Source of the DNA: Gluconacetobacter dulcium
Lineage (GTDB): Bacteria > Pseudomonadota > Alphaproteobacteria > Acetobacterales > Acetobacteraceae
DNA length: 64,000 bases
Assembly (NCBI RefSeq): GCF_014174165.1
Contig: NZ_JABEQN010000004.1
Span: 1-64,000, forward strand
Direction of reading: 5' to 3'
Positions within the stretch are counted from its first letter, which is position 1, and each line of letters starts with the position of its first letter. This document shows, one piece after another, positions 1-7,557 of this stretch. The position numbers and the translations under genes are program-made. A model generated the notes under the pieces. It was given only the letters and a program-made list of their open reading frames with translations, ran no database searches and was not told the DNA's origin.

Positions 1-1
1 G

Positions 2-937
2 CTGCTGCTGTCGGAGATCGGGCAGCGGATCGGAGCGGAGATCCGCACGCTGGATATTCCCTGGGGTGAGGTGGCGACGCTGGAGCAGATCGAGGCGGCG
101 ATCGTGGCGCACCGGCCGCAGGTGTTCGCGGCGATCCATGGCGATACCTCGACGACGATGGCCCAGCCGCTGGACGGTGTGGGCGCGCTGTGCCGGCGGC
201 ATGGGGTGCTGTCCTATGTCGATGCCACGGCGACGCTGGGCGGCATGGCGGTGGCGACGGATGCGTGGGGCGTGGATGTGGTGACGGGCGGCTTGCAGAA
301 ATGCATGGGCGGGCCGCCGGGGTCTTCGCCGATCACGATATCCGACCGGGCGGCGGCGCATATCATGAAGCGGCGGCATGTCGAGGCGGGGATACGCGGC
401 GCGGACCTGGACGAAGGGCCGGGGGCGCTGATCCGGTCGAATTACTTCGATCTGGCGATGATCATGGAATACTGGTCGGAGAAGCGGCTGAACCACCATA
501 CCGAGGCGACCAGCATGCTGTATGCGGCGCGCGAGGCGGCGCGGGTGATGGTGGAGGAGGGGCTGGAAGCGCGTTTCGCGCGGCATCGGGCGGCGGGTGC
601 GGCGATGAGTGCCGGGCTGCGGGCGATGGGGCTGACCCTGTATGGGCAGGATGCCTACCGCATGACCAACGTGACGGGGGTGTATATTCCCGATGGTGTG
701 GATGGCGAGCGGGTGCGGGCGCGGATGCGCGGGGAGTTCGAGATCGAGATCGGCACCGCGTTCGGGCCTCTGGCGGGGAAAATCTGGCGGATCGGGGCGA
801 TGGGCTACAACGCGATGCGGCACAAGGTGCTGATCACGCTCGGCGCGCTGGATGCCGTGCTGCGTGCCGAGGGGTATGTGCCGCCGGCGGGTGCGGCGAT
901 CGAGGCGGCCCGCGCCGTTTATGAGGCTGAACCATGA
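2..937 (+). CDS. pucG: PucG-like (S)-ureidoglycine--glyoxylate aminotransferase, 5' truncated
   Basis: Class V PLP-dependent aminotransferase whose N-terminus lies outside the window; the frame is open from base 2. The visible part has the cofactor Asp region (LSYVDATATLGG) and the Schiff-base lysine segment GGLQKCMGGPPG, in the QKC.GGP form typical of PucG and alanine/serine-glyoxylate aminotransferases. The small C-terminal domain is complete and ends at 937. Its stop overlaps the next start (ATGA at 934-937), and the next three genes are puuE, uraD and uraH, so the context argues for the ureidoglycine-glyoxylate transaminase of purine catabolism. A serine- or alanine-glyoxylate aminotransferase is the alternative if context is ignored. 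Cytoplasmic. Confidence 0.8.
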   Translation: MLLSEIGQRIGAEIRTLDIPWGEVATLEQIEAAIVAHRPQVFAAIHGDTSTTMAQPLDGVGALCRRHGVLSYVDATATLGGMAVATDAWGVDVVTGGLQKCMGGPPGSSPITISDRAAAHIMKRRHVEAGIRGADLDEGPGALIRSNYFDLAMIMEYWSEKRLNHHTEATSMLYAAREAARVMVEEGLEARFARHRAAGAAMSAGLRAMGLTLYGQDAYRMTNVTGVYIPDGVDGERVRARMRGEFEIEIGTAFGPLAGKIWRIGAMGYNAMRHKVLITLGALDAVLRAEGYVPPAGAAIEAARAVYEAEP

Positions 938-1839
938 CGGCGCCTTATCCCCGCGACCTTGTCGGCTATGCCGGCAATCCGCCCGATCCGCGTTGGCCGG
1001 GACAGGCGCGGGTCGCCGTGCAGTTCGTTATCAATTACGAGGAAGGGGCGGAAAACTCGGTCCTGCATGGCGATGCGGGGTCGGAAGCCTTTCTGTCCGA
1101 GATGGTCGGCGCCCGGTCCGTGCCGGGGGCGCGGGCGATGGCGATGGAAAGCCTGTACGAATACGGGTCGCGCGCCGGGTTCTGGCGGTTGCGCCGGCTG
1201 TTTGTGGAGCGCGGGTTGCCCGTGACCGTGTTCGGGGTGGCCGCCGCGATGGCCCGCAACCCGGATGCGGTGGAGGCGATGCTGGATGCGGGATGGGAAA
1301 TCGCCAGCCATGGCCTGCGCTGGATCGATTACCAGGATATTCCCGAGGCGCTGGAGCGTGCGCATATCCGCGATTGCATCATGCTGCACACGCACCTGAC
1401 GGGCTCGCGGCCGCTGGGGTGGTATCAGGGCCGAACCAGCCCGAACACGGCCCGGTTGATCGTCGAGGAGGGGGGCTTCGTCTACGATGCCGATTCCTAT
1501 GCCGACGACCTGCCTTACTACGACTGCCATCATGGGCGGCCGCAACTGATCGTGCCCTATACGCTGGACGTGAACGACATGCGCTATGTCGCGCTGAACG
1601 GTTTTACCGAGGGCGAGCAGTTTTTCCGCTATCTGCGCGATACGTTCGATAGCCTTTACGAGGAAGGGGAGGTGGCGCCCAAGATGATGTCCGTCGGGCT
1701 GCATTGCCGCATTGCCGGCCGCCCTGGGCGTGCCCGCGCCGTTGCCCGTTTCCTGGACCATGTGCTGGCCCACGAGCGGGTCTGGGTGGCGACGCGGCTG
1801 GATATCGCCCGCCATTGGCTGGAGGTTCATCCCGCATGA
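934..1839 (+). CDS. puuE: Allantoinase, PuuE (polysaccharide-deacetylase-like) type
   Basis: 301 residues of the polysaccharide-deacetylase/NodB superfamily in its cofactor-independent allantoinase branch (PuuE). It is predicted to hydrolyse allantoin to allantoate. The N-terminal motif RDLVGYAGNPPDPRWPG, the VQFVINYEEGAE strand, the GWEIASHGLRWIDY segment and the DLPYYDCHHGRPQLIVPYTLDVND block are all typical of PuuE. Length matches the family (about 300). It overlaps the aminotransferase upstream (ATGA at 934) and uraD downstream (ATGA at 1836), indicating translational coupling in one purine-degradation operon. It is distinct from the metal-dependent AllB allantoinase. Confidence 0.9.
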   Translation: MTAPYPRDLVGYAGNPPDPRWPGQARVAVQFVINYEEGAENSVLHGDAGSEAFLSEMVGARSVPGARAMAMESLYEYGSRAGFWRLRRLFVERGLPVTVFGVAAAMARNPDAVEAMLDAGWEIASHGLRWIDYQDIPEALERAHIRDCIMLHTHLTGSRPLGWYQGRTSPNTARLIVEEGGFVYDADSYADDLPYYDCHHGRPQLIVPYTLDVNDMRYVALNGFTEGEQFFRYLRDTFDSLYEEGEVAPKMMSVGLHCRIAGRPGRARAVARFLDHVLAHERVWVATRLDIARHWLEVHPA

Positions 1840-2363
1840 ATTCGGTGATGCGGCGCGTAAACGAGATGGCGTCGGCGCGGTTCGTCGAACGGTTCGGCGC
1901 GCTGTACGAACATTCGCCGTGGGTGGCGGAACGCGCGGCGGGCCTGCGCCCGTTTGGGGATTCCGGCGCGATGCTGGCGGCCATGAATGGCGTGCTGGCG
2001 CGCGCGACGACGGAAGAGAAACTGGCCCTGGTGCGCGCCCATCCCGAACTGGCGCGCCGGGCCGGGCTGGACCCCGACCTGACCCGAGCCTCGCAGGCCG
2101 AACAGGCCTCGGCCGGGCTGGATCGGCTGACGCCGGAGGAATATGCGCGGTTCAACAGCCTGAACGATGGCTACGCCGCGCGGTTCGGCATGCCGTTCGT
2201 GATCTGTGTCCGCCTGTCGGACAAGGCGCTGATTCTGTCGGAAATGACGCGCCGGCTGGCCCACACGCCGGAGCAGGAACTGGAGACGGCGATTGCCGAG
2301 ATCGGCAAGATTGCCGGGTTGCGGCTGGCCGATGCGCTGGCGCGCGAGGAGCCGCGTTCATGA
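1836..2363 (+). CDS. uraD: 2-oxo-4-hydroxy-4-carboxy-5-ureidoimidazoline decarboxylase
   Basis: 175 residues. OHCU decarboxylase performs the last step from urate to (S)-allantoin. Signatures are FGALYEHSPWVAERA near the N-terminus, the HPELARRA segment (catalytic His region), SAGLDRLTPEEYARFNSLNDGY and FGMPFVICVR. The frame is open upstream, but the ATG at 1836 overlaps the puuE stop and gives a normal family length, so this start is chosen. The stop overlaps the uraH start (ATGA at 2360-2363). UraD and UraH act consecutively on the unstable 5-hydroxyisourate product. Confidence 0.9.
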   Translation: MNSVMRRVNEMASARFVERFGALYEHSPWVAERAAGLRPFGDSGAMLAAMNGVLARATTEEKLALVRAHPELARRAGLDPDLTRASQAEQASAGLDRLTPEEYARFNSLNDGYAARFGMPFVICVRLSDKALILSEMTRRLAHTPEQELETAIAEIGKIAGLRLADALAREEPRS

Positions 2364-2713
2364 GCACCTTGTCGAGCCATGTTCTCGATCTGGTATCCGG
2401 CCGGCCGGCGGCGGGGATGGAGATCGTGCTGTGGGCCGGTGATGCGTGCCTGTTTCGCGGCCGGACGAACGAAGACGGACGGTGCCCGGATCTGGCGCGG
2501 GTGGGGGAGTTGCCGCCAGGAGCTTATCGGCTGGAGTTCGCGGTTGCCGCGTATTTCCGCCGGCAGGGCGTGGCGCTGAGCGAGCCGCCGTTTCTGGACG
2601 TGGTGCCGATCGCATTCGGGATTGCGGCGCCGGCGGCCGATGGCACGGGCGGGCATTACCATGTGCCGCTGCTGGTCTCGCCCTACGGGTTTTCGACTTA
2701 CAGGGGGAGTTGA
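2360..2713 (+). CDS. uraH: 5-hydroxyisourate hydrolase (transthyretin-like)
   Basis: 117 residues, normal for bacterial HIUase. It converts 5-hydroxyisourate to OHCU, the substrate of UraD. Diagnostic features are the N-terminal SSHVLDLVSGRPA segment (catalytic His), the central GRTNEDGRC segment, and the C-terminal HYHVPLLVSPYGFSTYRGS ending with the obligatory YRGS tetrapeptide. The ATG at 2360 overlaps the uraD stop. It is the last gene of the coupled operon; the gene that follows is convergent. No urate oxidase is visible here, so it must be encoded elsewhere. Confidence 0.93.
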   Translation: MSTLSSHVLDLVSGRPAAGMEIVLWAGDACLFRGRTNEDGRCPDLARVGELPPGAYRLEFAVAAYFRRQGVALSEPPFLDVVPIAFGIAAPAADGTGGHYHVPLLVSPYGFSTYRGS

Positions 2714-2805
2714 GGTTCGGACCGGGACATGAAGAGGCAGGCCCTGGTGGCCCGGATCATGGGTCGGTCAAGCATTCTGCGCCGCGTCGATGCCGGGTTC
2801 GGACA

Positions 2806-3387
2806 TTAGAACGGCTTCAGGGTTTTTCTCTTCAGCTCCTGAGCCGCCAGCGAAGGGACGTTGAATGCTGCCCGGTTTTCGTCGGTCAGGAGTGCCCTGT
2901 TATAAGGTGCCTGGGTTACGTCTTTTCCCGGTGCGGCTGTAAATTGCGTTCCGAATATCTGAGGTTGACCTATCTCCTGAAGGTAACGATCGAGGGTTGC
3001 GGCTTCGAGCCAGCGTGCGTTTTCGTCACCAAGGGAAACGGCAGTCATCGCCAGGCAATGCGCAAGCAGATAGCCGTCAGATGTCTCCGCGTGTTGATAG
3101 ACCATGGCCGCGTGCGCATAATCGGCCGCGCTATGAAGGGCTCCATGCTTCATCAACGTATTCAACGTTGCCCGGCGTGCCTCGTCCCGTTTCGCCAGTT
3201 TTGCCCAATCGGCCGCTGTGGCTTTGCCGTGCAGCAGGGTTGTGCGTTCATCCTGATCGGCTTGGAAAATATTTGTAATCTGTGGATTGTCTTGTATCGG
3301 GGAAGCAAAAGAATTTTGTTTACCGGTTGATAGCATTGTCATTATGACAATGAAACAAAGCAGACGCCTTCCGTTTGTGAGCTTCAT
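2806..3387 (-). CDS. Exported DUF6624-like protein of unknown function
   Basis: 193 residues from the ATG at 3387. The frame opens further upstream to 3474, but this ATG places a signal-peptide-like stretch (RRLLCFIVIMTMLSTG...NSFAS) at the N-terminus. The middle and C-terminus (AMVYQHAETSDGYLLAHCL, then ATLDRYLQEIGQPQIFGTQF) resemble the DUF6624 pattern of a conserved QH, a D-R pair and a terminal Q.(Y/F)GTQ. Assignment to that family is from memory of the motif. No function is known. GC content is visibly lower than its neighbours and it stands alone between convergent uraH and the icd terminator, so acquisition by transfer is possible. Confidence 0.6.
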   Translation of the reverse strand: MKLTNGRRLLCFIVIMTMLSTGKQNSFASPIQDNPQITNIFQADQDERTTLLHGKATAADWAKLAKRDEARRATLNTLMKHGALHSAADYAHAAMVYQHAETSDGYLLAHCLAMTAVSLGDENARWLEAATLDRYLQEIGQPQIFGTQFTAAPGKDVTQAPYNRALLTDENRAAFNVPSLAAQELKRKTLKPF

Positions 3388-3506
3388 ATTGCGGTCCTGG
3401 CTTTGTAAATATTCAGCGTGGCATGGTCGCGTGCGATATTTACAGAACCATAGCTTGTTACGAAGTAAATTCAACCGGATGCGCGTGACGGTGTTGTGCT
3501 AACGAA

Positions 3507-3532
3507 GCCGCCGGTTCTGGAGAACCGGCGGC
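3507..3532 (-). terminator. Terminator downstream of isocitrate dehydrogenase gene
   Basis: Perfect 12-bp inverted repeat GCCGCCGGTTCT / AGAACCGGCGGC separated by only two bases, lying 8 bases past the stop of the minus-strand dehydrogenase gene. In a real hairpin the innermost pairs would open to form the loop. The T-tract on the minus strand is weak (TTCG). Confidence 0.75.
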
Positions 3533-3539
3533 GGTGGGA

Positions 3540-4568
3540 TCAGACCAGGTGCTGCTTCAGCGCGGCGGTGAATTCGCGCGTGCCGGACTTGCCGCCCAGG
3601 TCGCGGGTCAGCAGTTCGGGCTTGGTGATCACGGAGCGGATGCCGCTTTCGATGCGGGTGGACAGGTCGTCGCGGCCGACATGCTCCAGCATCATGTTCG
3701 CCGCCAGCAGCAGGGCCAGCGGGTTGGCGAGGTCCTTGCCGGCAATGTCGGGCGCGGAGCCGTGAACGGCCTCGAACACCGCGGCCTTCTCGCCGATATT
3801 CGCGCCGGGGGCCATGCCCAGGCCGCCGACCAAGCCGGCCGTGAGGTCGGACAGGATGTCGCCGAACAGGTTGGTGGTGACGATGACGTCATACTGCCAG
3901 GGGTCGATGACCAACTGCATGGCGCACGCATCGACGATGCGCTCGTTGCATTCCACGCGGCCTTCATATTCCTTGGCGACCTTGCGGCCTTCTTCCAGGA
4001 ACAGGCCGGTCAGCAGCTTCAGGATGTTGGCCTTGTGGACCAGCGTCACCTTCTTGCGGCCATGCTTGACGGCATATTCGAACGCGAAGCGGACGATGCG
4101 GTTACATTCGGCGCGCGAGTTGTAGCCCGCGCCGGTCGCGATCCCGTGCGGGTCGTCGCCCACCGGGATGTAGCTTTCCATCGCCGCGTAGTACCCTTCC
4201 AGGTTCTCACGCACCAGGACCAGGTCGATCTTGTCGAAACGGCCCCCGGGGACGAACGTGCGCGTCGGGCGCAGGTTGGCATAAAGCCCGAATTCCTGGC
4301 GCAGGGTCACGTTGATGGACTTGAAGCCGCCACCCACGGGGGTCGTCAGCGGGCTTTTCAGGGCCAGGCCGGTGCGGCGGATGCTGTCGATCGTCTGGGG
4401 GGGCAGCGGATTGCCGGTCGCGTCAACCGCCGCCATACCCGCGAGCTGCTTGTCCCAGGCGAACGGCGCGCCAACCGCGTCCAGGATTTCGGTCACGGCA
4501 TCCATGATTTCGGGGCCGATCCCATCGCCGGGGATCAGGGTAGCCGGAATCGTCTTTTCAGCGGACAT
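3540..4568 (-). CDS. NAD-dependent isocitrate dehydrogenase (short IDH/IMDH-family type)
   Basis: 342 residues of the isocitrate/isopropylmalate dehydrogenase family. It starts with PATLIPGDGIGPEI and has the substrate loop LKSPLTTPVGGGFKSINVTLRQ with the Ser/Asn pattern of isocitrate binders, the RENLEGYYAAMESY segment, the lysine region VTLVHKANILKLLTG, metal ligands in DAMQL.. and TNLFGDILSDL, and the dinucleotide segment EAVHGSAPDIAGKDLANP. The short length fits the homomultimeric NAD-type enzyme found in acetic acid bacteria rather than the roughly 740-residue monomeric or 400-residue NADP enzymes. Predicted TCA-cycle role: isocitrate to 2-oxoglutarate. Tartrate or isopropylmalate dehydrogenase is less likely. 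Confidence 0.8.
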   Translation of the reverse strand: MSAEKTIPATLIPGDGIGPEIMDAVTEILDAVGAPFAWDKQLAGMAAVDATGNPLPPQTIDSIRRTGLALKSPLTTPVGGGFKSINVTLRQEFGLYANLRPTRTFVPGGRFDKIDLVLVRENLEGYYAAMESYIPVGDDPHGIATGAGYNSRAECNRIVRFAFEYAVKHGRKKVTLVHKANILKLLTGLFLEEGRKVAKEYEGRVECNERIVDACAMQLVIDPWQYDVIVTTNLFGDILSDLTAGLVGGLGMAPGANIGEKAAVFEAVHGSAPDIAGKDLANPLALLLAANMMLEHVGRDDLSTRIESGIRSVITKPELLTRDLGGKSGTREFTAALKQHLV

Positions 4569-4752
4569 TGTCGAACGTCTCCCTCTGTGCTCTGTCTGGC
4601 CCGACCTGCCGACCGTGCGTTCGCGAGGCGGGGGTAGCCGGGCCGGACCCGTATGGTCCTAAGCCCGTGGCAGACGGGTGACAATCGCGCCCATCCCCGT
4701 CACGCGGGCTTTCGCGGTCACATTATCTGGCGCTGTCCGGCGAGGTTTCGCG

Positions 4753-6528
4753 CTATTCCGCCACGATCGGGGCACAGGCCCCTGCGAGCCATGCGCGGGC
4801 GTCGGCGGCCAGTTGCGGTGCGATGAGATCAAAAACCCGTGCATGGTACGTATCCAGCCATGCCGTCTCTTCGCGGGTCAGCAATGCCGGGTCGATCAGC
4901 CGCCGGTCGAAGGGGGCGAGGGTCAGAGTTTCGAACGCCAGGAAGCTGCGTCCGGCCTCGGCGGGGGTCGGGTGGGCCAGCAGCAGGTTTTCCAGCCGGA
5001 TGCCGAAAGCGCCTGGCCGGTAGTAGCCGGGCTCGTCCGACAGGATCATGCCCGCCGCGACCGCCACCGGCCGGTGAACGGGCGAGATCGAGCACGGCCC
5101 CTCATGCACCGAAAGATAACTGCCGATTCCATGGCCGGTGCCGTGGTCGTAATCCAGCCCGTCCTGCCACAGCGCGTAGCGCGCCAGGGCGTCCAGCGCG
5201 TGACCTGTCGTGCCGACCGGGAAGCGGGCCAGCGCCAGGGCGATATGGCCCTTCAGCACGCGGGTGAAGGGGCCGCGCACGCTGTCGGGCGCTGGCCCCT
5301 TGCCGGTCCAGAGGGTGCGGGTAACGTCGGTGGTGCCGAAGGGATACTGGCCGCCGCTGTCGATCAGATAGACCTCGTCGGCGCCGATCGTCCGGGCGGA
5401 GTCCGGGGTGACCCGGTAATGGATCACCGCGCCGTTGGGGCCGGCGCCCGAGATGGCGGGGAAGCTTTCCTCGCGATAATCGGGGCAGAGGGCACGGAAC
5501 GCATCCAGTTGGGTTGCGGCCTGGAGTTCATTCTGCCCGACGCCCTGCGTGTCCACCCAGTGCAGGAAACGGCATAGCGCGATGCCGTCGAGCAGGTGGG
5601 CGCGGCGTGCGCCTTCCTGCTCGACCGGGTTCTTGCATGCGCGCGGCAGGGCGCATGGGTCGGTGGCGCGGGCGATGGTGGCGCCGGCGGCCTCCAGCGT
5701 CTGGATGAACCAGATCGCCGTGCCGACCGGATCGACCCGCACCGTCCGTCCGGTCAGGGCCGTCAGCGCCGCGTCGAGGCCGGAGGGCGGCACGACCCGG
5801 ACCTGTTGGCCCAGCCAGTGGGCGGTATCGGGCGGCACGCGGGCCGGGTCGATGAACAGGTCGAGCTGGGCGTCGGCATGCAGGATGGCGAAGGCGAGGC
5901 AGGCCGGTGTGTAGGGAACGTCGTTGCCGCGAATGTTCAGCAGCCACGCGACGGATGTCGGGTCGCCCACGATGGCCGCGTCCTGGCCTTCGGCGCGCAG
6001 GACGGCCGCCATGCGTGCCCGCTTGTCGGCGCTGTCCTCGCCCGCGAAGGAGAGGGGATGGGGCAGGCAGGGGGTGCCGGGGGCGGCCGGCTGGTCGGTC
6101 CAGATCCGGTCCACCGGGTTGGCCGCCAGCGGCACCATGTCCAGCCCGCGTGCCAGGAACGGTTGCAGGCCGGCCTCGCCGACCAGGCGGGGATCGTAGC
6201 CGATCCGCAGGCCGCGCCCGCCCTGCGCCGCCAGCCATTCGGCCGGGGGGGTGTCGCGCATATGCAGGCGGGACCAGGCGGTGCCGTCCACCTGCTGGTC
6301 CATCTGCGTGATGTAGCGCCCGTCGGAGAAGACCGCCGCCGGGCCGTCGCGCAGCACCACCGCCATGCCGGCGCTGCCGGTGAAGCCGCTCAGCCAGGCC
6401 AGGCGCTCGGCATAGGGGGCGACATATTCGCCCAGATGCTCGTCGCCGCGCAGCAGGAGGAAGCCGTCGACATCCATGTCCTCCAGCACGCGGCGCAGCG
6501 CGGGGAGACGGGCTGAAATCTCGGGCAT
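4753..6528 (-). CDS. Aminopeptidase P family Xaa-Pro peptidase (M24B)
   Basis: 591 residues from the ATG at 6528, which has an AAGGACAAGGGAA ribosome-binding region. The frame continues upstream through a palindromic repeat but would give an unrelated N-terminus. It has two N-terminal creatinase-like domains (about residues 1-300) and a C-terminal pita-bread metallopeptidase domain. Metal-ligand motifs are YLIDSGGQYPFGTTDVTR (two Asp), GTGHGIGSYLSVHEGP (His) and ILSDEPGYY plus GIRLENLL (two Glu). It should release N-terminal residues adjacent to proline using two Mn/Co ions. The three-domain length matches the longer PepP family (about 600) rather than E. coli PepP (441). Probably cytoplasmic. 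Confidence 0.88.
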   Translation of the reverse strand: MPEISARLPALRRVLEDMDVDGFLLLRGDEHLGEYVAPYAERLAWLSGFTGSAGMAVVLRDGPAAVFSDGRYITQMDQQVDGTAWSRLHMRDTPPAEWLAAQGGRGLRIGYDPRLVGEAGLQPFLARGLDMVPLAANPVDRIWTDQPAAPGTPCLPHPLSFAGEDSADKRARMAAVLRAEGQDAAIVGDPTSVAWLLNIRGNDVPYTPACLAFAILHADAQLDLFIDPARVPPDTAHWLGQQVRVVPPSGLDAALTALTGRTVRVDPVGTAIWFIQTLEAAGATIARATDPCALPRACKNPVEQEGARRAHLLDGIALCRFLHWVDTQGVGQNELQAATQLDAFRALCPDYREESFPAISGAGPNGAVIHYRVTPDSARTIGADEVYLIDSGGQYPFGTTDVTRTLWTGKGPAPDSVRGPFTRVLKGHIALALARFPVGTTGHALDALARYALWQDGLDYDHGTGHGIGSYLSVHEGPCSISPVHRPVAVAAGMILSDEPGYYRPGAFGIRLENLLLAHPTPAEAGRSFLAFETLTLAPFDRRLIDPALLTREETAWLDTYHARVFDLIAPQLAADARAWLAGACAPIVAE

Positions 6529-6559
6529 TTCCCTTGTCCTTTTACTTTGGAAACAATTG

Positions 6560-6608
6560 AGAGCAGATCCTGTTTGAATGCGTGCATTCAAACAGGTGGA
6601 AATGCTCT
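6560..6608. repeat. REP-like palindromic element A, copy 1
   Basis: Perfect 13-bp inverted repeat CCTGTTTGAATGC / GCATTCAAACAGG (6569-6581 and 6584-6596) around two bases, nested in outer arms AGAGCA (6560) and TGCTCT (6603). It sits between the prmA stop (6643) and the pepP start (6528), both on the minus strand. A near-identical core recurs at 14143-14170. It may act as an attenuator or terminator between the two genes, or as a dispersed REP unit. Confidence 0.75.
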
Positions 6609-6642
6609 GGTCCGCTGGTTCGCGCCTGCGTTGCCTGAGCGG

Positions 6643-7557
6643 TCAGGCGCCGGTCGCGCCATCGGGGCGGCGCAGGACGAGCGTGGACCAGTCGCCTTCG
6701 GTCAGGTGCCGTTCCAGGACCAGGCCCTGCCGCCGGTGGGCGGCCACCACCATGCGGGCCTGGCTGTTGAGCAGGCCGGCCAGGATGGCGGTGCCGCCGG
6801 GGGCGAGGTGGGCGGCCAGGTCCTTGGCCATCAGGCAGAGCGGACGGGCGAGGATATTGGCGAAGATCAGGTCGAACGGCGCATGGCGCTTGAGGCCCGG
6901 CGTGCGCCAGCCATTGCCCAGCCGGGCGGCGACCAGGGTGGAGAGGCCGTTCAGCGCCGCGTTCTGCTGCGTGGTGCGGACCGACCATGGGTCGATATCC
7001 ACCGCCAGGACCGGGCGGTGCAGGAGGGCCGCCGCCGCCATGGCCAGGATGCCCGAGCCGCAGCCCATGTCCAGAATCCGGCGCGGGCGGCGATGGGCGA
7101 CCTGTTCGAGGGCGCGCAGGCATCCGCGCGTCGAGCCGTGTTCGCCCGAGCCGAAGGCCATGCCGGCATCGAGCGTGATCGCGATGCGCCGTGACTGGGT
7201 GGGGCCTTCCAGGTGGGTGCCGCGCACCACGAAACGCTGGCCGACATCCTGCTCGGGGAAGGATTCGTAGGTGCGGGCCAGCCAGCCCTCGGCCTCGGTC
7301 CGTGTGCGGTCCAGTTCGGCCGCGTGGCCGCTGACGGCGGCGGCGAGGGCCAGGGCGGCCGTCAGTTCGGCTTCGCCGTAACCGAGGTCGCGCACGCCTT
7401 CGACCCGCCACAGGACCTGCGTATCGTCCACCTCGAAGATGCCGATGGTGGAGCAGACGACCGACAGGGCCTCCTCGTACGCCATGACGGCATCGGCGGG
7501 GACGGTGACGGCGATGGTTTCGAGTTCCGTCGCGTGGCGACGGGTCAGACTTGTCAT
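6643..7557 (-). CDS. prmA: Ribosomal protein L11 methyltransferase
   Basis: 304 residues. The C-terminal two thirds is a class I SAM-dependent methyltransferase: motif I is ILDMGCGSGILAMAAA, the acidic end of beta-2 is AVDIDPWSV, and the PrmA/HemK-like motif IV is FDLIFANILARPL. The preceding IAITLDAGMAFGSGEHGSTRGCL segment is highly diagnostic for PrmA (GxAFGTGxHxTT). The N-terminal roughly 100 residues match the L11-recognition domain position. The ATG at 7557 overlaps the uvrD stop (ATGA), so it is coupled to the helicase gene. Predicted role is trimethylation of ribosomal protein L11. Confidence 0.93.
   Translation of the reverse strand: MTSLTRRHATELETIAVTVPADAVMAYEEALSVVCSTIGIFEVDDTQVLWRVEGVRDLGYGEAELTAALALAAAVSGHAAELDRTRTEAEGWLARTYESFPEQDVGQRFVVRGTHLEGPTQSRRIAITLDAGMAFGSGEHGSTRGCLRALEQVAHRRPRRILDMGCGSGILAMAAAALLHRPVLAVDIDPWSVRTTQQNAALNGLSTLVAARLGNGWRTPGLKRHAPFDLIFANILARPLCLMAKDLAAHLAPGGTAILAGLLNSQARMVVAAHRRQGLVLERHLTEGDWSTLVLRRPDGATGA

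Noticed and set aside
6529-6591. Longer N-terminus for aminopeptidase P through palindrome A
   Set aside because: The added residues come from the repeat and have no family similarity; the ATG at 6528 has a ribosome-binding site and the family N-terminus.
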